Source: Datura wrightii
Taxonomy: Eukaryota; Streptophyta; Magnoliopsida; Solanales; Solanaceae
Direction of reading: 5' to 3'
Assembly (NCBI GenBank): GCA_035772735.1
Contig: JASDFA010000019.1
Coordinates: forward strand, 89,154,001 to 89,218,000
Length of the DNA stretch: 64,000 bases
Shown here: positions 43,229-55,469 of the stretch, piece after piece
Layout of the letters: each line of letters starts with the position of its first letter
Position numbering within the stretch: position 1 is the stretch's first letter
Position numbers and translations under genes: made by a program
Notes under the pieces: model-generated
What the model was told of the DNA's origin: nothing
Database searches by the model: none
Seen by the model: the letters and a program-made list of their open reading frames with translations, nothing else

Positions 43229-44965
43229 TGCATGTGGATGTGTTCACAGACCACAAGAGCCTCTAGTATATGTTCAATCAGAAGGACCTGAACTTGCGGC
43301 AAAGCAGACGGCAAGAGCTTCTCAAGGACTATGACATGAGTGTCCTTTATCATTCAGGCAAGGCCAATGTAGTGGTGGATTCTCTAAGTAGGTTGTCCAT
43401 GGAGAGTGTGTCTCATGTCGAAAATGGAAGAAAGGAGTTGGTGAAGGATGTCCATAGGCTTGCCCGTTTAAGGGTTTGCTTTACAGATTCGACGGATGGT
43501 GGTGTTATTGTTCAGAATGGGTTAGAATCTTCGTTGGTGACTAAAGTCAAAGCTAGAAAAAATGAGGATCCTATCCTGGTGAAGCTGAAGGAAGCAGTCC
43601 GAAATTAGAAAGTGGAGGTTTTCTACTAGGGGAGATGGTGTAGTTCGATATCAAGATCGATTGTGTGTGTCGGCTATGGATGACTTCAGAGAGTAGATGT
43701 TGAGCGAGGAACATGGCTCTCGATACTCTATCCATCCAGGTGCCACCAAGATGTATCGTGATCTATGGGAATTCTATTGGTGGAATGACATGAAGAAGGA
43801 CATAGCTGAGTTTGTAGCTAAGTGTCTGAATTGCCAGCAAGTGAAAGTTGAGCATCAGAGATCTAGAGTTATGCTTCAAGACATCAACATCCCCTCTTGA
43901 AAGTGGAAACAGATCAATATGGACTTCATTACAGGTTTTCCTCATACACGTCGATAGTATGACTTTATATGGGTGATTGTGGACAGGTTGACCAAATCAG
44001 CCCATTTCCTAGCAATCAAAACTACTGATTCAGTGGAATATTATGATAGATTGTACATTCGGGAGTTGGTATGGTTGCATGGAGTTCCTTTGTCCATCAT
44101 CTCAGATAGGGGTACTCAGTTCACCTCTCAGTTTTAGAGATTATTTAGAAGGGGCTTGGTACATAGGTAACGCTTAGCACTACTTTTCACCCACAGACAG
44201 ACTGTTAGGCCGAGTAGACCATTCACACTCTTGAGGACATTTTGAGAGAGTGTGTGATTGATTTCAAGGGTATTTGGGATAATTATTTGCCTCTCATCGA
44301 GTTTGCCTACAATAAAAGTCATCGCTCCAGCATCCAGATGGCTCCATTTGAGGCTCTTTATGGGCGGAGGTGTAAATCACCTATTGGATGGTCTGAGGTA
44401 GGTGAGGATACATTGATAGGGTCATATTCAGTTCATGAGGCTATGGATAAAGTTCAGCTTATTAGAGAAAGGCTGAAAACATCTCAGAGTCATCAGAAAT
44501 CTTATGCGGATGTTAGGTAGAGAGAGCTTGAATTTGAGGTTGTTGATTGGGTGTTTTTGAAGGTTTCTCCCATGAAGGGAGTGATGAGATTCGGTAATAA
44601 AAGAAAGCATAGTCCTCGATATATTGGTCCTTGTAGGATTCGGAGGCGAGTTGGCAAGGTGGCATATGAGTTGGAGCTACCAGCAGAGTTAGCTTCCGTG
44701 CATCCAGTTTTTCATGTATCTCTGTTGAAAAATTGCATTGATGACCCAGGCTTAGTTGTTTCGGTAGAGAGCATTGGTGTGAAGGATATACTTACATATG
44801 AGGAGGTTCTAGTTGAGATCCTTGATCGTCACGTTCGGAAGTTGAGGAACAAGGAAGTAGCTTCAGTGAAGGTTTTGTGGAGAAATTAGCTTGTTGAGGG
44901 AGCTAAGTGGGAAGTCAAAGTAGATATGATGGATAAATACCTGCATCTTTTCCTTTCGGCTCAGT
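43229..44965 (+). pseudogene. P RNase H end, integrase and chromodomain-like end, broken
   Basis: RNase H resumes after S2 (HVDVFTDHKSL) and closes with YHSGKANVVVDSLSRLS at about 43350-43390. Integrase starts with the zinc domain HGSRYSIHPGATKMYRDL ... KCLNCQQVK (43697-43900). The catalytic core has MDFITGFP and IISDRGTQFTSQF, then decays before the third acidic residue; it resumes with DILRECVIDF ... FAYNKSHRSSIQMAPFEALY (44242-44520). The C-terminus RKHSPRYIGPCRIRRRVGKV ... HPVFHVSLLKNC leads to a chromodomain-like segment (VLWRN, VEGAKWEVKVDMM, YLHLF) ending about 44960, as in chromoviruses. Multiple stops are present. Confidence 0.9.
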
Positions 44966-45234
44966 TCCAGCATGAGGTACCAGTTTCCTCCTTAGTACCC
45001 TATTCAGTTTCATGTCAAGTTTATGTCTCTAAGTTCCTTTCATGTCATAGCATGCATGTATGATTCATAAATTCAGTTTAGTCATGTATAGCAATCCACA
45101 GTCAATCACTCCGTTAGTTTTCAGCTATGGTTTTTCAGTTTAGGGATTGCAGTTCTTTCCCCAGCCTTTCAGTATGCTTAAGGGGGAGATTATGTAGCAC
45201 CCCCTTGTGACGTATGCTCCCAAGGGGGAGATAA
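44966..45234 (+). other. P 3' leader to LTR with duplicated polypurine tract
   Basis: Non-coding. The functional PPT AAGGGGGAGATAA (45222-45234) abuts the LTR start TGTAACACCC. A second copy, AAGGGGGAGATTATGTAGCA at 45180-45199, lies 42 bp upstream and also includes a copy of the LTR start. Confidence 0.75.
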
Positions 45235-46915
45235 TGTAACACCCTCAAATTCCCTAAAATTAGACCCAAGAGTTGAAACAGAAAAAATAGAAAAATCTGC
45301 ACCAGGTCAAGGACAAGTCTTCAAGTGACCTAATGGGTCTTTGAGTGACCTGTTAGGTGGTGCCAAGTTGGAGAAAATGTTAATTTTTCGGAAGTCATGA
45401 TGGATGGGGTGATGAGTCGTTAGGCCTCCCCACAAGTCATGGTATGACCCATTAAGTGTGTTGTAGTGGAGAAAATATTGATTTTCAGTGTACTTCACAG
45501 ATTGAGGAAACGAGTCATCAAGTCTCCTAACGACCCGTTAAGTGGCTAGTTGAGTGAAAAAGATTATGGGATGGGGAAGTGGTTTCCAATGGCAACGGGT
45601 AAGAGGATGACCCTTCATGTCTCCCAAGGGGTCGTCCAGTTCCTCGTTGGGTCTGGCAGTGTGATTTTTCTTGTCGAATCATTAAGGGTGTTTTCATAAT
45701 TTCTAAGTTTCTAGCCCCTAAACTAAATCCTTTTAAGCTTTATAAAGGGTGTTTTTAAGGGTTTTAATCATTATAAACCCTTATTCTACTCCTAACACCT
45801 CTAAGTAAATATTAAATTCCCTCAAGAAAAAGTTAGGGTTCTTTGTCAAATCTTCCTCAATTCCCTTTGAATTTCTAACCAATTTGAGAATTTTTCAAGC
45901 CCGGGTATCTATGGTTATGTATGGGGGAAAATCTTCTATCCTCATGTCCAGTTTCATCCCAATCCTATGATTCAAGTCTCTAAGCATATCAAATTGAATT
46001 CTAGGATTATTATCCTATTTTCATGAAATCTTCCATACTTTCTCTATGGATATAATAGCTTCATTTTTAGATTGATGTTTCATAGCTATTAGGGCAGATT
46101 TACTTATAAATTCATGATTTCAAGTTTATGATATTTATGCCCTATTATGCATGATTTATGAAATTTAAGCTTATGAGTCCCTGATTTCAAGTATGATGAA
46201 TTAAATAATATTTTATGATATAATGCATGATTTCCACAAGACCCTTCATGAATTTATGAAATTTACAGTAGGATGATTTCCTCAAGTATGCATGGCTTTT
46301 ACAAATATCAAGTTTATGATCATGACAGACTCACGGGCCTATTTTATGGCTAATTCACGCATCTCAAGCATATTTATGAATATCTTGATCTCAACTAGCC
46401 GAAGTACTTCAGGTATGTTTTATGATTGTGATATGAGCGTTATATATATTTTGGGAGTAGTATTAACACCTAGTAAATCGGGGTTCAGCGCGCTCAAGTC
46501 TCAGAACTACATACCAACATAGTTATGATAGGGTCCTCCACGAGAGTGTCTTTCATGCCCGTATGGGCCACCCATAAGTGATATCACGCCTTTTTCATGG
46601 CTCTATCCTTGGCCAGGTATGAACAGTCTCCTGACTAGGGATTTACAGGTCGGGCTTCGTGTATGCTCACGTGGATTATGTCGATTTTAAGAATCTCCCA
46701 TTGTTCCTCATGTTTTCAGTTACTCATATTCATGACTTATGATATTATGTTTTATAGCATAGTTGACCCACTGATCAGTTTATGAGCTCTCACTTACAAT
46801 TTCAAGCATGACAAGTTAATGGTTTCTATTTCTAAACCTTGGGTCATTATGTTCAGATTCTGATGAATAGATTATGAATATATATATATACACACAGTAT
46901 TTATGGCTTTTAGTA
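45235..46915 (+). repeat. 3' LTR of element P, truncated
   Basis: Matches the 5' LTR from TGTAACACCC for about 1680 bp and is lost in an AT-rich stretch after TATTTATGGCTTTTAG, so the last part (U5 side) is missing. Keeps the GC-rich words (about 45300-45650) and CTTTATAAAGG near 45738. Confidence 0.85.
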
Positions 46916-47468
46916 TATATATGTTATGTTTTATAATATATTTATTATATTTTATAAATAAGAAAAAATATTATTATGTTTAGTAATTTAAAGTGTTAAA
47001 TAGTTAGGTAAATTTTTCCAAACAAAAAAAGGACATATATAGGAATTGACAGATCAAATAATTTTATTTGCAAGAAGTGAATGTGTTTGTATCTGTCAAT
47101 GCCTAGATATATCCCCTTCTTTTTTTTCATATTGTACTAATTTATCTATGGAAAGAAAAAGAAGTAGCTAGCACAAATAGTGTCTCACTATTCATTGGGA
47201 CTTGTTGGGATTCCAACGAGATTCCATTAACATTATTTAAAAAATAATAATAATCATATTATTATATAAGTAGGAAATCAAAAAGCTAAAAATTAGATTA
47301 CTATTTTACCCCTCTACTAAATAAAAATTTAATTAAATATTAATATTTTATCATATCATATTATATTTATATATTTATTACTATATAAGTGAGAAACCAA
47401 AAACTGAGAAGTTAAAATAAATAAATAATAAATATAAATAATATAATAATAAATAATTATAATTATGA
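46916..47468. other. AT-rich spacer with a short hairpin
   Basis: No gene. At 47198-47220 CTTGTTGG GATT CCAACGAG forms a short imperfect hairpin, like those at 54301-54386. Otherwise long A/T runs with microsatellite-like ATA stretches. Confidence 0.6.
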
Positions 47469-49857
47469 TGTTACACCCCGTAAATTCTTGACATTTAGGT
47501 GGTCTATTCACATGTTGGTTAAGAGTTTTAGAATGTCATACATGGTAGGAAAAGGCCAGGGGGAAGACCGGACAAACGCCGCATCAAACCATCGCAAGAA
47601 AAGGCCGGGCAGGCCCCTCCGCGATGGCCAACGTGCCACGGAGGTGAGATGCAGTCCCAAGTATATAAAGCCCCCACTTCGGATTTTAATGATAATTATC
47701 AAATATTTCCAGTAAATGAACCAGAGAGTAACCAGAAAACAGAGGGCATGAGGGTTCCATTGAAATTTCCTTCCATTTACGCTATTAAACGCGGTCCAAA
47801 CTCAAATTAATCTTGGGTAGTGAAGTATTAAGCTGCAGGGAGCATTCCTACAAAGTTAGTTTCGTGAAATTCGGCCGGCGAACCGTCGTCCTACCGAGCT
47901 AAGATAAGTGGAATTGCTCCAAATTAGTGTCAATATACTCCTAGCCCTAAAGTGAGTATTTCTTCCTTCTGGACTTTCGAGAAATAGCGAGTTTTCGGCT
48001 ACTTTTCGATAAGTCAAAGTTTGGGCTGTATATATATTCAAAGTAGCATTTTCTTCTGAAATATTGATGAATTTAGTTCTAATTGCTATAAATATGAATG
48101 CAGTTGGAAGAAATAGCTGGATATTGGTCGAGTTACTCCAGTTAGTCGAGAAGTCAGTAATTGAGGTATGTGAAGCTAGTTTCTTTCGGCAAGTTAGTAA
48201 TTCCAGTAGAGCAAACTAGTATAAATTCTAGTAGAAAGTTTCAGAAGCAGTACAGCATGCCAGTATGTAATTTAGTAAAGTACGTCAGGATATTATCGTG
48301 TTCAGCCGAAACTTAGTAAAGCAATATAAGTTCCCGTAAAGTATTTCAGAAATAGAATAGTAGCTTAATATGAATTTTAGAAAGCATGTTAGAAATAATA
48401 AATCATGTTTACGATGGGACTTAGTTATACAGCATGATTCTCAGCAGAAATATTATATCTTGTTTCAGTATCAGATTCAGCACAGTATGACAGAAATTAT
48501 ATATATACCATTATTAGTTTCAGCATGTATTATATATATACACATTACTATCATTAGTTTCAGCATGTATCGTATGCAGTTAGTATTATCAATTGAGACT
48601 TGACTGTATTGTTTTGGATTGGTTACCTAGCATCCATGATCGCCCCAAGGTTAATAGCTGTATCGACTCGTCTGCCAGAGGGTGAGGATATGTCGCTCTA
48701 CGGAGTGGCATGCCGTCTCCTAGGGGACGAAGATGGGATGCCAGTTTCCCTATATTTTGCCTTGGTCGGCTTCTATACACCCCCGTCGAGCGGGTACGCC
48801 CGGGGTGTTGATTCAGGAGTCCTTCGAACACAGGTACAGTTATAGTCAGGGGGTCAGAGGGCCCAAGTGCATACCCAGGGGACCGGCAGGATGCTTATAG
48901 TTACTATGGAAGATGGGATGACCAGGGTAGGGGTATAGATTGCGTGTTGGTTGTACCTTCCGGCTTATGGGGGCCAGGTAAGGTTTATGTGTGCTATGTT
49001 ATGTTATATTATGCTATATTATGACATGTTATGTTAGTTATGAATAAATAGACAGTAGAATGTCACGTTACCAAGTACGACTTCTACTCCTTTCAGCATA
49101 GTTGAGGACAGTCTTAAACTCATACTTTCAGTCAGTTACAGTCTATTTCTTTCTACTTCAGTTCTATCAGTTATATTGCTTGTCTTCAGTTATTTTCCAG
49201 CTGTTGTTTTGCATACTCGGTACCAGCGGTACTGACGCCCGTTTTGGGACGCTGCATTACTTGCCTGCAGGTACTCATAGACGAGGAGTCGATCCCTCAT
49301 AATTCCAGCCATCACACAAAGTCATCAGCTCATGTCATCTGGAGCTAGACAGTTATAGATTTATTCCTTTTCTTTTGTTGTACAGTATGGGTAGGCCGGG
49401 GCCCTATCCCGACCATCTTGTTATTCTTAGAGGCTTGCAGATTGTATATTCCCTGTGGTTAGCTGTGCCGATCGTATGAGGCCGTGTGTATGTTTTAGTT
49501 TGTTTATGATGGTTGTGTGAGGCCTTATTCAGTTGGTAGTGGTGATCTTGTTGGTCAAGTAGTAGTTTAGCACTTCTTTTCTTGATTCAAAAATAACTAG
49601 ACAGCATGGTGGCCTTGCCGGCCCGCATAGGTTCCCTATTGACTAAGTTGTTCTGGGTAGCTGTTGTTTTCTTACAGGTGGCTATAGGCCTAGTCGGCCG
49701 GAGGCTGTATTTACAGTCGTTATATAGCCCGTCGTTTTCTTGAATCCAGAGTTAGAGTCAGTCTGGCACCAGAAGTGCTTAGGCTCAGCTAGTCCAGCAG
49801 TCCAGGTCCTAGTAGGGCACCAGGTGCTAGTCATGCCTCCCAAGGCGGGGGATGACA
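47469..49857 (+). mobile_element. Solo LTR S3 (Del/Tekay-like)
   Basis: 2389 bp from TGTTACACCCCG to GGGGGATGACA. Flanks TATGA (47464-47468) and TATAA (49858-49862) agree at four of five positions, a probable aged target duplication. A GC-rich block CCTCCGCGATGGC ... ACGTGCCACGGAGG (47616-47644) lies just upstream of a TATA box (GTATATAAAGCCC, about 47661). Open frames inside have no recognisable product. Confidence 0.75.
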
Positions 49858-50293
49858 TATAATTATAGATAATAAATAATAATAAATACAAAATAAATAG
49901 ATAATAATAATTATAATTAATAATCATAATAAATAACAATAATAATAATAACAACAACAACAACAATAATAATAATAATAACAACAACAACAATAATAAT
50001 AACAATAATAACAATAATAATGATGATAACAATAATAACAATAACAATAACAATAACAATAATAATGACAATAACAATAACAATAGTAATAATAATAATA
50101 ACAATAACAACAACAATAACAATAACAACAATAACAACAAAACAATAACAACAATAATAACAATAATAACAATAATAAAAATAACAACAACAGTAACAAT
50201 AACAATAACAATTACAATAACAATAACAATAACAATAACAATAACAATAACAATAACAACAACAACAACAACAATAATAATAATAATAATAAT

Positions 50294-50339
<46 letters not shown>

Positions 50340-50434
50340 GCAACAGCCCCAGCACCAGCACCAGCAACAACAGCAACAGCATCAACAGCAGCAACAACAA
50401 CAACAACACCAACAACAACAACAACAACAATAAC

Positions 50435-50480
<46 letters not shown>

Positions 50481-50582
50481 GCAACAGCACCAGCACCAGC
50501 ACCAGCAACAACAGCAACAGCATCGACAGCAGCAACAACAACAACAACACCAACAACAACAACAACAACAACAATAATAATA
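49858..50582. repeat. Microsatellite AAT/AAC/CAG, 0.7 kb
   Basis: Imperfect trinucleotide repeats drift from AAT/AAC (49860-50240) to CAA with CAG, CCA and CAC (50240-50575). The segment with GCACCAGCACCAGC ... CAGCATCAACAGCAGC (to 50400) is repeated 141 bp later with one change (CATCAAC to CATCGAC). It abuts S3. Poly-Leu open frames on the minus strand are an artefact. Confidence 0.95.
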
Positions 50583-51473
50583 AAAGTTTAATTACTAATT
50601 TGATGATTATTTTACTCTTTAAGTAAAAAATATTCCTTTATTTATAAATTAGCAAAATTAAAATAGACTCTCATTCTCTTTATTACTCTCAAAGGATGAA
50701 AAGTTTAACAAGATATTTGCAGTAAATAATAATGTCTTTTCATTGCATATAATTATTTAGCACATACCACATTATTGTATGTAATAAATAATAATATATC
50801 TATTCATTGCATATAATTATTTAGCACACACCACATTCATCTTAATAAATGCACCATAGAAACGTCAAATGATTAAATGTACTAATTAACAACTGAAAAT
50901 TGAAAAATGACTTTTTGTCAGAGCAATTCCTCCTTTTGTCTGTTACACTACCACTCTCATGATCCCATGTTGCTTGTCGCACTACCGCTCTCATGATCAG
51001 TATACATATTACTTACTACTATAATAATATAATTAATTGTCTTTTATTAATTACTTTGTATTAATATGATTTTTATTAAATATCATATATTGAGTAATTA
51101 GCAATTAGCAATTAAGTTCAACTAATCTAAAGTTGAAAAGACTATTGTTATAATATTCTTAATATTTTTTTAATGAATAATTACAGGAAAAAAAAGAGTC
51201 ACCGCTCTATAATATTTAAGACAAATTTAGTTTCACATTCGTTTCTTCATTCTTGCCACACTCACTCATATACTAATAATCGAGATCATTAGAGTTAGAG
51301 TTGCTGCAAGAGAAGAAAATCTACATATATTTTTCTCTATGTATTTGTATGATGGTGTCGAGTATTTGATATCGTGATAAAACTTCAATCTCATTTTAAT
51401 TTTTTCTACGTAAGTTTTTGTAACGTGATTTTGTAGATAAGTACACTGATTTTTGCCACCTTATTTTATAGAT
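50583..51473. other. AT-rich spacer with a 64-bp tandem duplication
   Basis: No gene. CATTGCATATAATTATTTAG followed by CACA starts at 50741 and again at 50805, with related A/T-rich sequence before each copy. Confidence 0.65.
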
Positions 51474-51487
51474 ATTGTGTATATATA

Positions 51488-51561
<74 letters not shown>
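51474..51561. repeat. GT/TA dinucleotide microsatellite
   Basis: About eight GT repeats followed by about thirty TA repeats. Confidence 0.95.
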
Positions 51562-51562
<1 letters not shown>

Positions 51563-51654
51563 TTTATGTCTTTGCTAATTTCGTTATGGACATTTACATG
51601 TATTTATTAATTCTAAAACAGGTACCTATCAACATATTCATGTCATCAGGGACT

Positions 51655-53124
51655 TGATAAGTTGGTATCTTGACCAACTTATATGTTCTATAAGCTTAGA
51701 TTTTGTGATAATTTGATGTGAAAAGAAGTACTTGTCATGATTTTCTCTCATCTATACAGGATATTGCCACTCAGAAAATATTGAGAAGAAATCAAGTGAA
51801 AATAATCGAAGAATCAAGTCAAGAAACCTAAATTCAGGGAAGAGCCTTACACGCGGACCACGGATCCGGCGCATCTCAATCCAAAAGACCTCTTCTCAGC
51901 CACGATATACGTGATCAAACCACGGACCACGGATTGAAAGATGTGGAGCGTTGGTCAATCGCATCTCACGCCAGCTTCATGAGTTTACTGGCAGTCTAAA
52001 TACTACCGAAGTGCGGACCGCAGTTGATTAAATGCAGGAGCAAATGATCAGCACTTGAGGGCAGAAAGTTAGCCATTATCCTATCAGGAACGCGCCCAAG
52101 ATGTAGACCACGGGTGACTAACCATGGTCGCGGATGCATAGCGAGTGTTGCATCGATGGCACTTTTATAATTATGAGTTATGTAATTTCTTTCCTTTTTA
52201 AAAAGTTAGTAGGGTTTTTATTACAGAGACTCCGGCTAGACAACATTATCATCGATTATTTTTTTAAAATACTTGAAAGAGAGAAAAAGAAAAACGTGTA
52301 TTCTTGAGTCTAATGAAGAAGTTTGAATCATTATTCGACCGAGTACTTTTGTGTTTATTATTATAAGTCAATGTTTATCATCTCTTCTTTTCCTAAGTTT
52401 GTTGTCAGATTAATAATCATGAATAGCTTTTGTAATTAGGGTTGTGGATACTATGTAATCGTAATGGTCACATGTCTAAAAATTTAGAGATTATCTGAGA
52501 TCGTAGGTTTATATTATTATCTTATTCATTTTCTTGAATTTCTAACGAATGCAAACGTTAGGATCAACTTTTGAATCTTTCTTTCTTGAAAAAGAAGAAA
52601 CGACCTAGGAAAATAAGAAATAACGTGGATTCAAGGCTTTTAACCCTTGTCTAATAACTAATGTTGTAATTAGATTAGTCTACCTGAGACTTTTGATGTC
52701 TGTACTTCATAAATCATTCAAGATCCAAAAGGAATTGAAGTGACAATCATGTAATTGGGTTGAAAAACTTTAGATGAGATTTTGAAGGCATCAGTCTGTG
52801 AATGTATGATCAGAGGATGATCTCAATAAGTAGTAGACTTGTAGATGTTACGAAATCCTAAAAAACACAACCCTAGCATTTTTCTGTTATTGAAACTTTC
52901 CGTTAGAAAATTTTTGAAATAAATTGTTGGTCACTTTTTCACTACTTTAATTTTAAACTTTCCTCCCTCTCGTTTATTGAAATATCGGCTAAACAGATTT
53001 GAATAGTCATTTTTGATAAATTTTGCACCGTATGCCTTGTGGAATTCGACCCCAACCTCGTTGGGTTATATATCTGAACAACAACCACTTTATACCTTTT
53101 GATAGGTGTAATTTGGGCGTATTA
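51655..53124 (+). mobile_element. Solo LTR S4 (Athila/Tat type)
   Basis: Starts TGATAAGTTGGTATCTTGACC and ends GTAATTTGGGCGTATTA, matching both ends of S2 in sense orientation. The U5 motif CTTGTGGAATTCGAC (53036-53050) is followed by the perfect stem CCCAAC CTC GTTGGG (53051-53065). GC-rich words (GCGGACCACGGA and variants) lie at 51845-52145, directly upstream of TTTTATAATT (52163). Flanks do not show a clear duplication. No open gene inside. Confidence 0.7.
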
Positions 53125-54300
53125 AGATTGTATTATCTTAATTAGTTTTATATATTTCTTTCTTGATGATATATCTAGTCGCGGCTCTTGTTTGAGATCT
53201 TGCTTAGTCTATCCTCTAAAGAATCGAAGAGGACCTTTTGCTGGGTCAAAGAGTGAGTATATATCTATATATATAAGCATGAATAGAGAGTGACAGCAAT
53301 ATATTATCATATGAATCTATTTGTAGAAATAATCAGTTAAAATGAAATTTTAAGTAGAAAAAACTAACCAGAGCAGGATGTCCTATAAGACTTTTCAATA
53401 CAACTAATTTGCCAGCACCCCAAAAAATTGTTAAACAATTAGATATATTAATCACACGGCAACAAAATGTGAATGAATTAACCTAAAGATTTTTCATAAT
53501 TTTGAGAATCGAATTTTAATAAATGGATGAAATGTAAATGGTAAAATTAGTGTTGTTCATTTTAACCTTTCTTATTTTATTACTTAACCTTTTAAATATA
53601 TATAAAAAATTATAATAATGATAAGAGATAATTTTTAAAAGTATTAGTGATTACATGTTCACTAAAACTTTCTATAATATAAATCTCAAAAGTACATTTT
53701 TATAAGAGAATGGTATTTTTAGTTATCAATTTGTTTATTTTTTGCTATAAAAAATTGATTCAAAGTTTTGAAAAGATTCTTAGTTCAACTTGTATTATTA
53801 TTTCAAGTTTTGCTACCTTTTTACTAATATATGTAAGACAGAGTACTCAACTATATTGTCTTTACCTTCAGCAGTTCTTATGAAGAATATCCTACTTACT
53901 AAAACTGTGATGATTCCTAGCTACCATGATATTTCCATAGTTCCATTTTCGTTTTCTTTGTTTGCACATAATAATGGGTTCAACTATTTCTTGATCTGTA
54001 GTCATTATTTCTTTGAGATAATTAAAATCTTTTTCAGGTTATTTGGATCAAGATCATCACCAAATTGGTAATAATTTCACTTTTGTGCAGTTACTTATTT
54101 TTAACTATTAAATAATATAGTCATACATATTACGTATCAACAAAAATGTAATACAAATAGATCGAACATATATTGTTCCATAAAACAATTTGTGAACTCA
54201 TTACAATGCGCTTTTAAGATGATTCGTAACATATGTACTGCTTGCTTATGACTCACGTGTAACGCACACATTCAGAATTAGTAATAATAATAATCATGAA
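53125..54300. other. AT-rich intergenic sequence
   Basis: I see no gene, repeat family or structural RNA here. Confidence 0.5.
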
Positions 54301-54430
54301 ACCTCATTGATAGGCCAATGAGGTAAATAAATTTTTTTAAAGAAAAAATTAGGACCTCATTGGACTTCCAACGAGGTCTATTAATTATTTTTTTAAACAG
54401 CTTATTTAACAGCTCGTTGGACGTTAAACA
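54301..54430. repeat. Cluster of short hairpins
   Basis: ACCTCATTG/CAATGAGGT (54301-54309 with 54316-54324) is a perfect 9-bp stem; GACCTCATTGG ACTT CCAACGAGGTC (54353-54378) is an 11-bp stem with one mismatch; a third partial word CTCGTTGGACG follows. A related hairpin lies at 47198-47220. It may be a MITE-derived sequence; no target duplication is visible. Confidence 0.5.
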
Positions 54431-55322
54431 AAGTGTTCCCTTTGGGCAACGCCGGACTCCTAAATCACCAACCAAATTTTGGTTTTGTTCTAGATACTGA
54501 CTAAATCAAAGTAAAGTAACTTCTATCCAACTGCAATGACATCCTTTTTTCCCGTGACCATTAGTTTAGGGGGGGAAGGTGTCCGCGGGAGGCAGGGTGT
54601 GTCCGGTGCTGGCAGATAAAACCACTTTTGTGTGGGAATCCTAATTTCCAACAACATTCAACCATTGAATGAAGAGGAGTGATCTGTCCAACTGCATTTG
54701 AAATTAACTCAAGGGCAATTTGAGGTGGTCCTGAATTTGTAGTTATTCGAGGACAGTGTAAAATTAATTTGGCATCTGACTGAACCAACTAGTCTTTTCC
54801 AGGTGACATTTTCCCTGAAGATAATGAAGGGCGATCATTTTCCTGTTTTTAGCCGCCTAATAGAAATGCCAAAAGAATAAGATAAATCACCGGTATATTT
54901 TAGTACGTATAAATGTTACAATGAGTAAAGAGATGATCAATAGGTTAGCCTAAAAGGCATTTCATGTTTTCAACTAGCCTTTTAGCTTCACAGTAGTGAA
55001 TCAATTATCCTCTCTATACTGAAGAGGGCATCCTCAAAATGCCCATCTGTTTCCAAATATAACAAAATTTAGATAATTTATGCTGTTACAAGAACCTTGT
55101 TTAGAGCATGACACCGCCATATTGATTTGTTTTAAGACTCCGGATTAACATAGAAGATAAAGATGAGGGCTGATTTTGCCTCAAGCTGAACATGTATTTA
55201 TTTATTTATTTATGTCTAAGATGTCGGCAATAGATTTCTTTCAATTCCCGTATCCCAACTATGAAGCTGGCTGAACCTCTTACATCTATATCATATTTGA
55301 GATGCAAGTTATGGTTCAAAAT
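54431..55322. other. Intergenic, 3' flank of the OB-fold gene
   Basis: An open frame on the minus strand at 54561-54788 (75 residues, containing ITTNSGPPQIALELISNAVG) has no family I recognise and may be a gene fragment. A TTTA repeat lies at about 55196-55214. The part next to 55322 should be the 3' untranslated region of the host gene. Confidence 0.45.
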
Positions 55323-55469
55323 TTATTCACACTTCATTGCCCGGGTGATCTCCCATGCAATTTTGTCATGATCTTGATCCCCAAGTCCTTCAACCTTTTT
55401 TCTACAGTTCACCAATGCAACTTTGAATCTTTCATGCTCAAGGGATGATGGGTACATTATCTGCTCTTC
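55323..55469 (-). CDS. OB-fold gene, terminal exon
   Basis: 147 bp including TAA; acceptor ACATATCAG. Reads EEQIMYPSSLEHERFKVALV and ends ITRAMKCE. Joined in phase 0 to LPE of the preceding exon across an intron of about 1.3 kb that carries a hAT-like element. Confidence 0.85.
   Translation of the reverse strand, partial: EEQIMYPSSLEHERFKVALVNCRKKVEGLGDQDHDKIAWEITRAMKCE

Larger units (their letters stand above)
34085..46915 (+). mobile_element. Del/Tekay-type LTR retrotransposon P (interrupted)
   Basis: Plus-strand chromovirus: 5' LTR 34085-36320, primer site 36324-36337, gag from 36530, protease, RT, RNase H, integrase with chromodomain-like end (44960), PPT 45222-45234 and a 3' LTR 45235-46915 that is truncated. 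Solo LTRs S1 (36886-39161) and S2 (41713-43228) interrupt gag and RNase H. LTRs differ visibly, so this is an old insertion; all frames are broken. Confidence 0.9.

Noticed and set aside
48589..48845. Overlapping open frames within S3
   Set aside because: They lie in an LTR, on both strands, without recognisable motifs.
49682..50574. Long poly-Leu open frames on the minus strand
   Set aside because: They are translations of the AAT/AAC/CAG microsatellite; no gene structure or non-repetitive domain is present.
3421..53065. U5 motif as a Pol III B box
   Set aside because: GGTTCGANNCC is only partly met in D and not in B; no A box is found at a suitable distance.
54561..54788. 75-residue open frame as a gene
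   Set aside because: No family resemblance, no splice context and no conserved partner; kept only as an observation in the intergenic entry.
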